Source: Hyalella azteca (lineage: Eukaryota > Arthropoda > Malacostraca > Amphipoda > Hyalellidae). From it: DNA of 64,000 nt. Positions within the stretch are counted from its first letter, which is position 1; each line of letters begins with the position of its first letter. The translations under genes and the position numbers were made by a program. Below the pieces are notes generated by a model. That model saw nothing but the letters and a program-made list of their open reading frames with translations. It did no database searches and had not been told where the DNA came from. Positions 22,256 through 34,629 of this stretch are shown here, piece after piece. The stretch lies in assembly GCF_000764305.2 (NCBI RefSeq), contig NW_025933077.1, forward strand, positions 34,137 through 98,136. Reading direction: 5' to 3'.

Positions 22256-22760
22256 ATATACCTGGATTACAACACATTACTGGATATCATGCGTCAGGGC
22301 TTCCGATTGCTGTTATCCAGGGTCAAATTACAGGAAACTTGAAGATTCCAGCAGAGATAGACGACGTAAGGGAAAACACAACTGTCGGCAATGATAGTAT
22401 TTATTTAATCTCAACTTTGTATAGTGTTAGCATCACAAAAATCTCATTGCATGATTATTCAATTAGATCGAATAATGACACAGAATACATGTATTATTTA
22501 TGTACTGTGCGACCAATATGTAAGCAGGTATTCAGTTCCCAAGTATCATTACAGTAAAAAGTACATGCAGACTGGATGTTTTAATGCCCCTCTGATGCAC
22601 ACTTGACCTCAATGAAATAAATGAACATTACAGTCAAATCATACACCATCATCAAAATCACACTATCAAAATAAGGATAGTGAATATATAGAGGGAGATC
22701 TGGAATACAACCTAATAGTTTCAGGAATTATAGTGGAGCTAGCGAGACCAGAAAGAAAAT
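22256..22760. repeat. block R of the array unit
   Basis: Non-coding block that follows the SINE after copies 2, 4 and 5 (also 39023-39111 joined to 42279-42700, and 50401-50930). Landmarks: TTACTGGATATCGTGCG, TCCGATTGCTGTTATCC, ATTACAGTAAAAAGTACATG and TTTAATGCCCCTCTGATGCA. Degenerate GAGGTCTCGACCATCA repeats follow at 22795-22900. Confidence 0.8.
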
Positions 22761-22925
22761 CTTGATCTCCAATTATTTATCGATCATCATGGAGGCTTCA
22801 ACTGCCACAGAGGTCTCGACCATCAAACAGGCCTCGACCATCATAGAGGTTCGGTGAGTCTAAGAGGTCTCCAGACTCAATGAATTCTTTGTCTAGACTC
22901 TGGATCACTGGACCACACTGCCAGT

Positions 22926-23705
22926 TTACATTTAGGTAAAGTTTTTGCGACGTTTTAGTATATTAAACAGCAAATTAAATCTAAATAAATATCGTTGCAC
23001 TCTCTGCCATCCCGTTGTTATCACATGAGCAGGTAGTCGGTCAGTCAAGGTCAGGAGCTAGCAGGATTCCCGGGCAGATTAACTAAGGAGCGTCACTGCA
23101 GGTAATCCTCAGTCATAAGCCATCTACGACTTACCTTAACTTTCTATGTCCTAAAGCAGTTAAAAGGACAGCAGCATAAACTGTGTAAATTTGAACATCT
23201 GTGAACGTTAAATTTCGCAAAAGAAATAGATGGAATAAATTCTGCATCGAATCCTGCTGAACTTCTGGCAACCAAGCCTAGCTTTTGTGCAATGATTACC
23301 GCATGCTTGTGAGTGACTGCCCGCAGTCCCGCATCTCAGTGTTCTTCGGAACGTGGTAGGAGTAGGTGGTGTGTTCGACGTGCTCTCTGATTTTCTCTAA
23401 TCTAACGCTCACTGGCCTGGAAAATAGATCAGGTTTAACTGAGAAAGTGGTGTTTTTCTTATTTTAATTTGAAAAGGCACGAATATGATGTTAAAAAACT
23501 TACACTGGAAGAACAGACTTTGAAAGTATAACGTTAATAAAGGATTTAGTGGCTTCCTTTGTCAACTGATAAAACTGCATTCCTGTTTCAAGGGAAACTT
23601 GTTTGACACGAGTTATATCCTGTGACATAGAAAATGAATTTAAAACCTGGACAAATGCTGATGTTCTAAATATTTAAAGGCTAGCTAGTGAAAAATATTA
23701 TATAT
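22926..23705. repeat. block U (upstream of copy 3)
   Basis: Same block as 12469-13380: AAATATCGTTGCACTCTCTG, GGTCAGTCAAGGTCAGGAGC and AAAAGGACAGCAGC. A truncated SINE head (ACTGGACCACACTGCC) sits just before it. Confidence 0.8.
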
Positions 23706-23769
23706 AATTTATTTAATACACGTAAATTTATTCACGAAAATTTCTGACAAAACTAGTAGGAATAAAATG

Positions 23770-23975
23770 GTGAATAAGAGAAAGTGCCACCGGCAGGGGT
23801 AGTGCAGGAGTGACTCGCAACTCTGGTAGGAATAGCATTATGGATAAGAGAACGCGTGTGCCAGTATGGCAGTAAAGGCAATTAACCCGCAAATCTGGTA
23901 CGAATAGCATTGTGGATATGAGGACGCGTGTGCCGGCATGGCAGTGCAGGGATAACCTACAACTCTGGTAGGTTA
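23770..23975 (+). repeat. 70-bp minisatellite upstream of copy 3
   Basis: About three units with the GGTAGGAATAGCATTATGG and CGCGTGTGCCGGCATGGCAG landmarks. Confidence 0.85.
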
Positions 23976-24326
23976 GCCGGACGGATGAGTGCCAACCGGT
24001 TTCTGTAACCGCCGCCAGGATCAGGCGTGAAGTGTGACAGATATTTCTGAGACTAGCTTATTGTATTGGCGTGATTATTTGATTATGGACTATTGATACT
24101 GTTTGACTAGGATAGGTTTACGATATTGTCAAAAATGGGTTTAGGGTATTGACTCCAATACGTGCTGGTTTTGTCGGGCATAGGTTTAGGATATTAACGG
24201 AGAAAGAATTATGTTTACAGGATTAAATGAATGATCTTTAAGAGAACCTTAATCTGTAAAGGTTCAGAGGCTTGCTAGCAGGGAACACTTTCAGTCGTCT
24301 ATTGAAAGTCTCACAGCTGAATCCCC

Positions 24327-24885
24327 CACATGGAATGTTTTCTCGTACTCCTTGAAGATTGGCGTTACCCGCTAAACATTGAGTTGGCTAGGGACGTTTT
24401 CTTCTATCACCAATTACGGTATTCCCGGAGCAAAGTTAGTGGAACTTTCAGTTCTCCGACACCCCTTTCAGCAACACCACAGGGACTTTAACCGGTCCCG
24501 AAGCCGGAGAAGTAGATGGTTCTTGGGTAGCCTTCTAAAGGTTAGGTATTTCAAACTCAATGCCCTTAGCCTAGTAGTTCCTGAAGGACTTCAATTTTGT
24601 TCTCCTCTTTTGAGTAACGGGGATAACTGAATAGTTTTTCGAATTACGCTTCTAGTAGCCAGTTGGTGTCATGGTAATCTCCAGCGAAAAGATTATCGAT
24701 TGTCAAAGGTTCCAGTGCATTCCTATTTTGATTTTGAGTGGGCACATATTTTCAGATTATATATACAAAAATCTATATTAAAACATATGTTTTTATTTCT
24801 GAAGGTCTATCGCAATCCACTTTCATAAGCTTCAAATAGTATACTGACTTAGCTCACGTAGGCCTACCGAGCGAACCTAGCCCAG
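24327..24885 (+). promoter_or_regulatory. promoter-proximal block conserved in copies 3, 4 and 5
   Basis: About 560 bases immediately before exon 1, shared with 34027-34617 and 46512-47073 (GAGTTGGCTAGGGACGTTTT, GGTCCCGAAGCCGGA, CTAGTAGTTCCTGAAGGACT, CATAAGCTTC-AATAGT). Open frames on either strand are short and not conserved in register. By position it holds the core promoter and 5' UTR, but I see no certain TATA box or initiator. It is absent before copy 2. Confidence 0.5.
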
Positions 24886-27129
24886 CCATTAGGCAGGATG
24901 CTGCCTGGCCTACTATTCCTTGGGCTTGCCTGCTTTGGCCTGCCTGCATGTGAGGCACAACGACCCGTCGTCTTCGGAGGGACAGCACCTCCAGGCGAGT
25001 GTGGGATTAAAATTGCATTGCTTTTAGGCTTGGAATATTTGCTATGAATGCGTGAAAAAAAAGGGTTAAAAATATATATAAAAAGGTTTATTTCTGTGGT
25101 TGAAAAGTTGGCTGATGGAAGTTCACCCCCAGCATGACAACACCCCCGCTCTAATCCAGGGTGCCGCTGCGTGCCGCTTACCGACTGCCCTGAGCTACGG
25201 CCGCCTGCCGGCCAGCGCCTGTCGTACGATCAAGCAGCGGCCCTTCAGCACCTAAAATGTGACTTTGTCAGCCGCACCATCAAGGTGAGCGGTGTGGCTT
25301 TAAGGATTCGTTGTGCTGAGGTGAGTGGTAAACTTGTTTCGAGTGAATTAAGTTGTTGTATTCAGTAAGGTGAAAGTAAGGGAATTACTCCATGCATAGT
25401 AAATGTTACTGGGAATTTCTCCACAAAGTTGAAAAGTAAAGGTACCGTGTCAAGGAGTAAAGATATACAGACGCTTTAGATGAGCTTCAAACTCCCTAGC
25501 GTTGCTAGAGGATGAAATGAACATAAAAGTTGTTGTCCGGCGTTTGCCGGTAATTCTTTGGTAGTATACACGAGTTTTCTTCCAGCAAATGTTTGCTAAT
25601 ATAAATCATTTTTTTTTGCAATCAAATGTTGGATGTGCTTTTCTGTGCACATCATATATGGATAGTATTAAGTATGACCTAAGGGTTGTTCTGGTTGTAG
25701 CGATGATTTGAGGATAGCGAAGATAGCGTTACGATTATAGAATATTATTTAGGACTAAAGTTCGGCCTACAGTGTAGGATGGAATAGGGTTATCTGTTGG
25801 AGCTCTAAAACTGATGTCTTCGGCGTTCAGTTGATGTAAGGATAAGTCTTGAGTACATCCGATGCCCTTCTCTACTCGGACGTTGAGTTAGGATTACTGC
25901 CCTGCTAGAAATGGACAGGAGCAATGGGTTTACCGACAGCGGTCCTCGCCCAAGACTGACGCTAACCACTCAAGAAAGAGCTAAAAGCTTCGCCATTTGA
26001 CGTGACTTGACAAACGGGGAAGCCAAACAAGGGTGTGTTTATGAACATATCACAACGAAGGAAATTATCTTTCAACAAGGAAGTTATTTATGAGGAAATG
26101 TCCAAGGTCGAATGGTATTAACAAAGACACCTTACAAGAAGCGCCCGATAATCTGACCCTTAATTGAAATACTGTCGCGATTGTTCGAGATATGAGCCCC
26201 AATTATTCATACATAACAGACACGATTACCAAAGGTAAGGGCATCAACATACCACAGAAAGGTGCGAGTGATAGCTACCAGAAATCATTGAAAGTTAAAA
26301 ACATGCATGGCTTATAAATACAAATTCTTTCGTCCGTTAGTAAACCGTGTGCCTACTATGCCAGGTTTAGCTAAGGTACGTATTAGTTGGTTAGTGTTGT
26401 AAGACACTATGCAGTGTCTTACCAGCATCAGATCTGGCTCTCTGAATTTGACTCACACATCATCACCATAAATGAAGAGTAAAAATAAAATAATAAAATG
26501 TGAACATAAATCTGAACATAAAATTTATGTTCAGATTTGAAATGCCTAGCACCATATCGAACCCGGTGGAAGTCTAGTAGCTACTTCAAACTATCGTCAG
26601 TCATGAAAATATCCGGTCAAATTACACGAGTTTAGATCTTCTGTGAACAAGGCACGAAAAGGAAAAGAATCGGCGACAGGCCACATCAGGCCTACACTCC
26701 AGCGACGACATCAATATGTTATGTTAATGTGATCTTTCGCACTGTCCCGCAGGAGAAGGTAAAATACTTGGTTCCATGTAACAGCCTCCCCTACAGGTGT
26801 GTTGCGAAGGAGGGCAGCCATCACCCCCGGAAGAGGACCCTACTCCTCCTCCTGCTGAGAATGATGGGACGGAGGGCACGCCCCCCACCGACCTGCCCCT
26901 GACCTGTGGCGACACCATTAGCTTTGACAGGGTATTAGGGGGGGGAGAATAACCACCTGGGGGTCAACCCCTGGATGGTCGCCCTAGGGTACTCGGGTGG
27001 GTGACTATATTGTACGAGGAAAGATTTGCTAGCTGCAATTGAGGCATAATGGAATAATTAATTTTGAAATAAAAAATAAAGTTGCATAACTTAATAGGTA
27101 CCAGTGTAATGACGTTTATATCGTGAACG

Positions 27130-27390
27130 CTGCTAGTCCCCCCCCCCATAGCATTAGTTCCCACTGCATTAGTTCTCCCTCTGCAGTAGTTCTCCTTCTG
27201 CAGTAGTTCTCTCTCTGCAGTAGTTCTCCCATAGCATTAGTTCCCACATAGCAGTAGTTCTCTCACAGCAGTAGTTTCTCCATAGCAGTAGCCCTATCCT
27301 CTGCACTAGTGGTTCCCTTTGCATCAGTCCCCCCCCCCCAGCCCCCTGGTCTAGTTCCCTGCATTAGCCTCTCACCACTAGTCCCCTCTC
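27130..27390 (+). repeat. degenerate GCAGTAGTTC/GCACTAGTCCCC minisatellite before exon 4 (copy 3)
   Basis: Pyrimidine-rich degenerate array ending at the exon 4 acceptor; about 260 bases, with a poly-C run at 27141-27148 and another at 27328-27339. Confidence 0.8.
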
Positions 27391-28197
27391 CGCAGTGCCG
27401 GGTCAGGGTGGTCAGCTCGAGCTGAGTTACGAGTGCGGGGCGACGCTGGTGACGCACCAGCACGTCATCACCGCCGCCCACTGCGTCCGTCCTGACGACC
27501 TCGGCTTCCGGTCCCTGTCAGTTTTCCGCAATTTGAATTTGAACAGTTTATATTGCCTTTTCGTTAACGTGAGAATGTAACGTTACCTATTCTCTATATC
27601 CTCTAATTTTACCCTCTGTGACTTCATTCAAAGGAAACAAGCGAACATCGGCGAGTGGAACACAGACACAGACCCCGACTGCTTCGTGTCGCCCGCGACG
27701 GAAAAAAACATCTGCGCGCCGCCCGTTGTCGTACGTCAGATCGCTGCCGCCACTTGGCATCCGCAGTACAATACCGATGGGAAGTACAACAACGACATCG
27801 CTGTCGTCAGGTTTGACAGGCCTGTCACTTTTGGATGTGAGTTTAGTTCAGAAAAAACTGATCAATCATCATTACTATTCGCAATTATGACATATTTTAT
27901 CGTCTAAAAATAAAGCGTCCTACGTCAATTTGCGTGTCTTTGAAATCGTTTTAAAACTAAATTTGCAACTCGAAGTCATCGCTTTTGTCAGTTTGGAATA
28001 TATGTTTTTTAAACCGTAGGTGACGAAGATACAAGAAAATGTAGTTATAAGACAACTACTCTCGATGAGATAACTTTATCTCATTTAGATTGCTCACATG
28101 GAACGTTTTTTATGACGATGTTGAAGTTATACAGTTCAGGTGAATTTATTATTATTAGTTATTCAGTTTAATATTAAGTCAAGCAAGGTTCAGTTAT

Positions 28198-28335
28198 GAT
28201 CGTACGTCAGGACGCTACCGTCCTTTGATACGCTCGATTCTTAAGGGCACGGTTCAGGCAGCCGTCAACACCAAGCCAGAGCAGCTTTTAATCCTCGGCC
28301 TCCTAACCGGCATTTGCTGTCAATCTTGTTAATTT
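28198..28335 (+). pseudogene. relic exon-5 fragment in intron 5 of copy 3
   Basis: CGTACGTCAGGACGCTACCG followed by GGTTCAGGCAGCCGTCAACA, as in copies 2 and 4. Not spliceable. Confidence 0.6.
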
Positions 28336-29817
28336 ATAGATTAATGTAAAAATGTGTGTTTCCAACTGATATGTGTGTTCTGATGGTATCTGCCAGACTT
28401 TTTTGTCTCCTCACCTCACTCGAGTTGACATTCATAATGAACATCACTGAGAAAATTTTCCTGTCGCAATAATTGCTGCCTCATATATTTTATCGCACTA
28501 ATTATGGATACCACGCGAATAGTTTTATGTGCATTGAAAAATTCTGACGTCTATATTCACTACCGTGGATAATTAAATCGCCCTGGTGAAGCATCGTTTG
28601 GGATCAGACGCTCCCAAGCAGTTGATTGACGGACAAAAACTTTTTGAAGCTATATAGCCCCCAATGATCTTTTAGGGTGCAATTTTACCATCTTTATGCC
28701 TTTTTATCCCCACAGCTTACATACAACCCATTTGCATCCCGAACAATTTGGACCCGATTATCCCGGCGTCGTCGGAGTTGAACCCACATGCTCTGGCGGT
28801 GGGCTGGGGGAGGACTGAGGCACTTGGCTCTTCCCCAGTGCTGCAGGAGATCAGGCTCCCTTTGGTGGATATGCAGCGCTGCAACGCCTCCTACCTTGGC
28901 ATCCTAAACGAGAACCAGGTTAGGGGGGTGCAAGCTATGGTTCGAAACCTAATACAAATGGTAGCTTGATCCATGTCACCACACGCACCCTCACTTTCGG
29001 TATACTAACTGCGTGCCAGCCTAGTCTCTCAATCCCATGTGAAGTTGGTGCCAACTATGGTTTGAAATTTCTTCCATCTGGAAACTTTTTCCTTTGTCAC
29101 CGCACTCATCCTCTACTCTGGCAGCTCAACTGTCTTATCCATGCCCCTTCTTACACCATCTTGCGTACCTTCAGATATGCGCTGGGGGAGTAACGGGGGA
29201 GGACACGTGCTCGTTGGACAGCGGGAGTCCGTTAGTGACCACGGGCAGATTCGGGGACAAGAACTTCCTCATAGGACTCACGTCCTACAGCCCCCTCCTC
29301 TGCGGCCGCAACGGCAGCTTCGGCGTCTATACGGCCGTCCACAAGTACCGGGACTGGATCGTACAGACCCTTGCGGTATAGGATCTGTGGATCAGACCCT
29401 GGATTTTCAGGATATTAGGTTTAACCTAGGGGTTATTGTCAGACTTTGGGTAGTTAGGTTATCAGGTTCAACCTCGGATCTCTTACGATGGACGATGAAG
29501 GTCGGAACTGTAGTTACTTGAGATTTTATTGACCCAAATGAACAATTTCCTAATATCCAGACTAGTGGCTTAAGAAGCTACCGCGTGCTGGTAAAGTATT
29601 AATGTATCAGTGTATTCGTATCAGTTTTATTATATTATTAGTCTTCAGGGAGACATCGTTACATGCAGGTCCGTCTTAGTTGGGCAGATACGAGAGCGAG
29701 CTACGTATAAAAAATCGTTTCACCAGGGGTTGAAGGTCCAAAAGTGGAAACTAGCAAATTTTTATGGTTCATATATATGGTTTACGAGAGATATTGGAGT
29801 GGTTCTAGCGTTGATTA

Positions 29818-29937
29818 GGCCGTTAGTCCTGTTGCCTATCCTTAACATTGCAGAACATTCACAGCTTGCAGTGGTTTCGAGTACACAACGCACTTCTCTA
29901 ATTTTGCCGTCTCCTCACCGATTCTTACCACTTTATC
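29818..29937 (-). mobile_element. SINE fragment, minus strand, truncated
   Basis: Retains the tail half (CCTATCCTTAACATTGCAGA, GGTTTCGAGTACACAACGCA) and stops at ACCGATTCTTACCA, where unrelated sequence begins. The missing head marks the left edge of a later insertion or deletion between copies 3 and 4. Confidence 0.7.
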
Positions 29938-31520
29938 AATAAAGATAACGTATATCATCTACACAATTGCATAAACTGTATAAGTAATAAATTGTTAAGT
30001 TGAGATGTCCACATGATTTCAAACGGTAGATTTAATCTCTGAAAGTAGATTGAACTTCAACAATTTTTTATTGTAACGTCCGAAAAATGTTGACGTCCAA
30101 AAAGAGTTTATTATTGTAACGTCCGAAAAGAGTTTAACGTCCGAAAAATGTTGACGCTAAATTCATCAAAGCCAGTAAGATTTTTTCTCTCTGAGCGGAC
30201 GAGAAATATAGTAACTTTCATTCTTCGTAACGATTCCAATACCTTGTATTCAGTTCATAATTTTCTTATGAGGATGTAATGCATTTACCGTTGCGTTGCT
30301 AGTATTATTTTGTTGCAATAATTGCACTATTATTAAGTGTGCTTTCTTGAACAAACAATTATGTGCTTTTTATTATGGAAAAGGTGATTATTTTAAGTTG
30401 AATATAAATGTATCTGTGATTAAGATGAATTTGCTAAGTTATAAATTAACTTTTCTAACGCTTGATCATGTCGTGCTAAATTTTCTTATTCAGATAATTT
30501 CATATTGCTTGGAATTAATGCCGACTAATGATCTCATAATTCCACGTAAAGAATTCGACCGCAATTCACTGAATTTTTTTTTTTTTTGCTATGAGCTCGC
30601 AGTGAAATTCATTGACGATGCAAGCAATGTTTGCTGAGCTTGCGCAACGTCCGTTCGATACCAGGAGCCATACTTTCAAAACTCGCTAAGTGAACGTAAG
30701 TACTTACGCTCTATTTTCTTGTCTATGATTGGTGGATTTTGCTTGAAAGACCGTAAATGAATGGTTGATGAATTTACGATCTCTTAACTTTTTTAAGTAT
30801 AGGCCCAGCTTCGTCAGCAAAGTGTACTTCACGCTTAGCGATGGGATTGAACGAGATCTTTATTGAAAGCTCACCGATAATTAATGTGCCTGACATATAC
30901 ATTCAAAGTTAATGTATCCAATTGAAGTGACTCGGTGTTAGTGAATGGATCCATCCAGGTATCTGGATCTAATTTTTATTGTCAATTTAAAATGTTTCTT
31001 CTAGAGGTGAAGATTCAATGAGTCATTTTTCTTCCATTACTCTGTGAACGCATTAATCCTTATTATTTTGTGTTATAATCTTAAATCAATATTTATGATG
31101 CTTTCATTGTTTTGATATTCGAATATATGGATTATAATAGCATTCCTGTAACCTGATGTATTCAGTGTGCAATTTTTACAACGGAAATCGTAGGAACAAT
31201 TTTCTCTAGAGACAGTGAATGAATGATCAAGATAAGAAGAACGTAGCGTTGAATACCACGAGGTGCTTTCAAGATACCCATTTGGATATCTTCCGAATTA
31301 CGTTGAAGATGGACTTGTTATCTTCTTTTAAAAATGTCATACTCCGGTTTTTCATACTATTAACTATTAAGTGAAAAAACTGTATCCTTATATATTAATC
31401 GATTACTGTTCAACCTTCATTACTGAATACTTTATGTATGAGATACGATTTTGACCGGATATTCTGAAAAGATGTTTTCTTGATTTTGATTAAGAGCGAT
31501 AACGATCTTTTCCGAAGGGG
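29938..31520. other. inserted AT-rich sequence between copies 3 and 4, with a MITE
   Basis: Not shared with the other intergenic regions. It holds a short direct repeat of TAACGTCCGAAAA at 30071-30150 and MITE copy B at 30661-30809 (ACTCGCTAAGTGAACGTAAG; ends CCATACTTTCAAAA and, reversed, TGGGCCTATACTTAAAAAAG). The 113-codon frame at 30296-30637 is AT-driven and has no motif. Confidence 0.5.
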
Positions 31521-31925
31521 GGATCATGTCCGAGAGGAATTTGTGCATACAAATCCTCATGTGTTTACAAGCAGACCTAGTTAGCTATGAGTCCACGGTG
31601 TCACTCAGAGCTTGCCTTGAACGCTGAGTCGACAGATTATTCAGCATATGTGTCGCGAGGACAAGAACCCGATGAACGGAGGGACGAAGTCTATAAAAGG
31701 GCTGGGAACCTTAGTAATGCCCCACGCAGTAGTTGATAAGCGCTATGCGATGTAACTCGCGTCCTTATAGTTCTCCGACCTTACGGTCGACGCCGTAGCT
31801 TATACCTTCGTAAAGTCACTCATGTATTATCACCCCATATCGAAAGATGAGTTAGCTAGACAGATGTGTCTTTCTTATCCTTAACTTACTTAGTCAACGA
31901 ACCCTTCTTAATCAGGAGGCGCATA
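31521..31925 (+). mobile_element. solo LTR-like sequence, plus orientation
   Basis: Related to the better-delimited solo LTR at 45834-46240 in reverse orientation: shared core TATAAAAGGGCTGG-AACCTTA-GTAA, CCCC-CGCAGTAGTT-ATAAGCGCT and CTCCGACCTTA-GGTCGACGC-GTAGCTT. A TATAAAA followed by this core looks like an LTR promoter. The ends are not certain. Confidence 0.6.
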
Positions 31926-32460
31926 AATAAAGAAGTAGGTGTTGTGTTTGACGCGCTCTCGGATCTTCTCTGATCTAACGTTCACTGGCCTAGAAAATAG
32001 GTTAGGTTCAACTGAGAAAGTGGCGTTTTTCTTATTTTAATATGAAAATGCAGGAAAATAATGTTAGTAAACTGGCACTGGAAGAGCAAACCTCGAAAGT
32101 ATAACTTTAATGAGCGATTTAAAAGCAGCGTTTGTGAACTGAAAAAACTGCATTGCTGTTTCATTAAAAACTTGTTTGACATAAGTTGTATTCTGCGATA
32201 TAGAAAAAGAAAAGATTTAAAACCTGGACAGATGCTAATATTCGAAATATTTAAATGCTAGCTAGCGAAAAATATTATATTTCATTCATTTTCATTTAAT
32301 ACACTTGTATATATTCACTCCAATTGTTTAAAAAAAACTGGTAGGAATGACATAGTAAATATGAGAAAGTGCCTACCGGCATTGGTAGTGTAGGAGTGAC
32401 TCACAACTCTAGTAGGAATAGCATTATAGATAAGAGGACGCGTGTGCCGGCACAACCATC
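31926..32460. repeat. partial duplicate of block U and 70-bp repeat
   Basis: GAAGTAGGTGTTGTGTTTGACGC and the following 500 bases recur at about 33050-33460, so the copy 4 upstream region has a second, partly duplicated set of block-U end plus minisatellite. It lies between the LTR and a GAGGTCTC-type repeat (32455-32540). Confidence 0.65.
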
Positions 32461-32574
32461 AAAGAGGTCTCACGCAGGTCTCTGTGCAGGTGAGTCTACA
32501 TCAAAGAGGTCTCTAGACTCTGTGAAGTCTCTGTCTAGACTCTGAACTGTTACAACTGGGCCACCCTGCCCCGT

Positions 32575-33245
32575 TTACATTTAGGCAAAGGCTTCTGTGA
32601 CGTTTTAGTATGTTGAACAGAAAAGTAGATATAAATAAATATCGTTGCACTCTCTGCCGCCATTTAACATCACTTGTGCAGGTGGTCGGTCACGGTCAGT
32701 CAAGGTGAGAAACTAACAGGGTCACCGGGCAGACTAAGTAAAGAGCGTCACTGCTGGTAATCCTCAGTCATAGGTCTTAGTCATCCACACCTTATTTATT
32801 TATTCATATAGGAAACCTTCAAGTTCGATGTCCTAAATCAGTTAAAAGGACAGCAAAACAAACTGTGTAAATTGGAACATCAGCACACGATAAGTTCAAG
32901 AAAAAAATTAAAAATAGTAAATTTTGTATCGAATCCTGCTAAACTTCTGGGAACCAAACCAAAAATTACCGCATTCTTGTCCAAAGATTACCGTGTGCTT
33001 GAGTTGTGACTCCCCGGTACCCGCATCTCAGTGTTCCGCAGGACGTAGAAGAAGTAGGTGTTGTGTTCGACGCGCTCTCGGATCTTCTGTGATCCAGCGT
33101 TTACTGAAAAAACTGCATTGCTGTTTCATTACAAACTTGCTTGACATGAGTTATATCGTGCGATATAGAAAAAAGATTTAAAACCTGGACAGATGCTAAT
33201 CTTCGAAATATTCAAAAGCTAGCTAGAGTAAAATATTATATTTCA
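32575..33245. repeat. block U (upstream of copy 4)
   Basis: Same landmarks as 12469-13380 (AAATATCGTTGCACTCTCTG; GGTCAAGG-type segment; AAAAGGACAGCA), again preceded by a SINE head fragment (ACTGGGCCACCCTGCC). Confidence 0.75.
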
Positions 33246-33290
33246 TTCATTTAATACACTTACATATATTCACTCAAATTGTTTAAAAAA

Positions 33291-33727
33291 ACTGGTAGGA
33301 ATGACATGGTTAATAAGAGAAAGTGCCTACCGGCATGGGTAGTGTAAAAGTGACTCACAACTCTGGTAGGAATAGCATTATGGATAAGAGGACGCGTGTG
33401 CCGGCATGGCAGTAAAAGTTTAACCCACAACTCTGGTAGGAATAGCATTATGGATAAGAGGAGGCGTGTGCCAGCATGGCAGTAAAGAGTTAACCCATAA
33501 CTCTGGTAGGAATAGCATTATTTATAAGAAGACGCGTGTGCCGGCATGGCAGTAATGGCTTAACCCACAACTCTGGTAAGAATAGCATTATGGGTGAGGA
33601 TGCGTGTGCCGGCTTGGCAGTAAAGGCTTAACCTACAACTCTGGTAGGAATAGCATTATGGGTAAGAGGACGGGCGTGCCGGCATGGCAGTAATGGCTTA
33701 ACCCACAACTCTGGTAGGAATAGCCGG
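33291..33727 (+). repeat. 70-bp minisatellite upstream of copy 4, about six units
   Basis: CTCTGGTAGGAATAGC occurs at 33361, 33431, 33501, 33571 (variant), 33639 and 33709, giving a period of 70 (one of 68). This is the longest version of the array's upstream minisatellite. Confidence 0.95.
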
Positions 33728-34026
33728 ACGAGTGATTATCAACCGGTATGTATTCCCGCCAGGATCAGGCGTGAAGGGTGGCGGATATTTCTGAGAATAG
33801 CTCAAGTGCCTAGACTTGAATATTCTATTATTGACTATTGACATTGATTGACTGGGATAAGTTTACGATATTGTCAGGAATAGGTTTAGGACAGATTATG
33901 AGTGAGGGAATTATGTTCACAAGATTAAAACGACGATCTTTAAGGAGAACATTAACCTGTAGAGGCACAGAGGCGGGCTATCAGGGAACACGTTCAGCCG
34001 TCCATTGAAAGTCTCATAGGTGAATC

Positions 34027-34617
34027 CCACACATAAAATTGTTTCTTGTACATCCTTGTAGATTGGAGTTACCAGCTAAACATTGAGTTGGCTAGGGACG
34101 TTTTCTTCTAGCAACGATTATTATTATCGGAGCAAAGTTGGTCGAGCCTTCAGTTCTCCCACCCTCTTTTCAGCAACACCGCAGTGACTTCAACCGGTCC
34201 CGAAGCCGGAAAAGTCGACAGTTCTTGGGTACTTCTCTAAGGTTAGGGATTTAAACTCAATGCCCTCACCCTAGTAGTTCCTGAAGGACTTCAATTTTGT
34301 TCTCCTGTTTTGAGTAACCATAGTTCTGAACTAACTATAGTAACTGAATAGTTTTTTGGAACTACGCTCCTAGTATTTGATTAGTGTCATGGTCATCTCC
34401 AGTGAAAACATTATCGGTAGTCAAAGGCTCCACTGTATTCCTATTTCGATTTCGCGTGGTCGCATATTTTCAGGACATATCAATAAAAGTATTAATATTT
34501 GAATTTTTTTATTTTTAAAGGTCTTTCAGAAGCAACTTCCATAAGCTTCGAATAGTGAACGTAGGCTGATTTAACTCGCCTATGCCTTCCGAGCTAACAT
34601 AGGATAACCAAGCCCAG
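34027..34617 (+). promoter_or_regulatory. promoter-proximal block (copy 4)
   Basis: Counterpart of 24327-24885. It ends with the stretch CCAGCTATTAGGCAGG just before the start codon, which is nearly identical in all copies and likely belongs to the 5' UTR. Confidence 0.5.
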
Positions 34618-34629
34618 CTATTAGGCAGG

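Larger units (their letters stand above)
24898..29381 (+). pseudogene. CLIP-domain serine protease, copy 3 (frameshift, damaged active site)
   Basis: Exons: 24898-24994, 25160-25284, 26797-26996, 27396-27516, 27634-27836, 28716-28918 and 29175-29381. Signal peptide, CLIP cysteines, TAAHC and NNDIAV are present, and exon phases are regular except in exon 3. There a run of eight G (26938-26945) is one base too long, shifting the frame and producing TAA at 26950-26952 just after the activation site, here R|VLGG. Without that extra base the exon would be open. Exon 7 reads SLDSGSP for SGDSGGP: Gly193 of the oxyanion hole is Leu and Gly197 is Ser, and Gly216 of the S1 pocket is Ser (SYSPLLCG). Even without the frameshift the enzyme would probably be inactive. 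The agreement of several independent lesions favours a true pseudogene over a sequencing error. Confidence 0.88.

Noticed and set aside
29141..29521. Alternative-frame 'proteins' over exon 7 (also at 9255, 20100, 21272, 38092 and 49470)
   Set aside because: Arg/Gly/Pro-rich shadows of the GC-rich catalytic exon; the protease frame explains the conservation.
30296..30637. 113-aa protein
   Set aside because: AT-rich, low-complexity composition (poly-Phe run) and located in sequence unique to one intergenic region.
33361..33727. CRISPR-like array of regular repeats
   Set aside because: The 70-bp units are contiguous tandem repeats without unique spacers, in an intron-containing eukaryotic genome.
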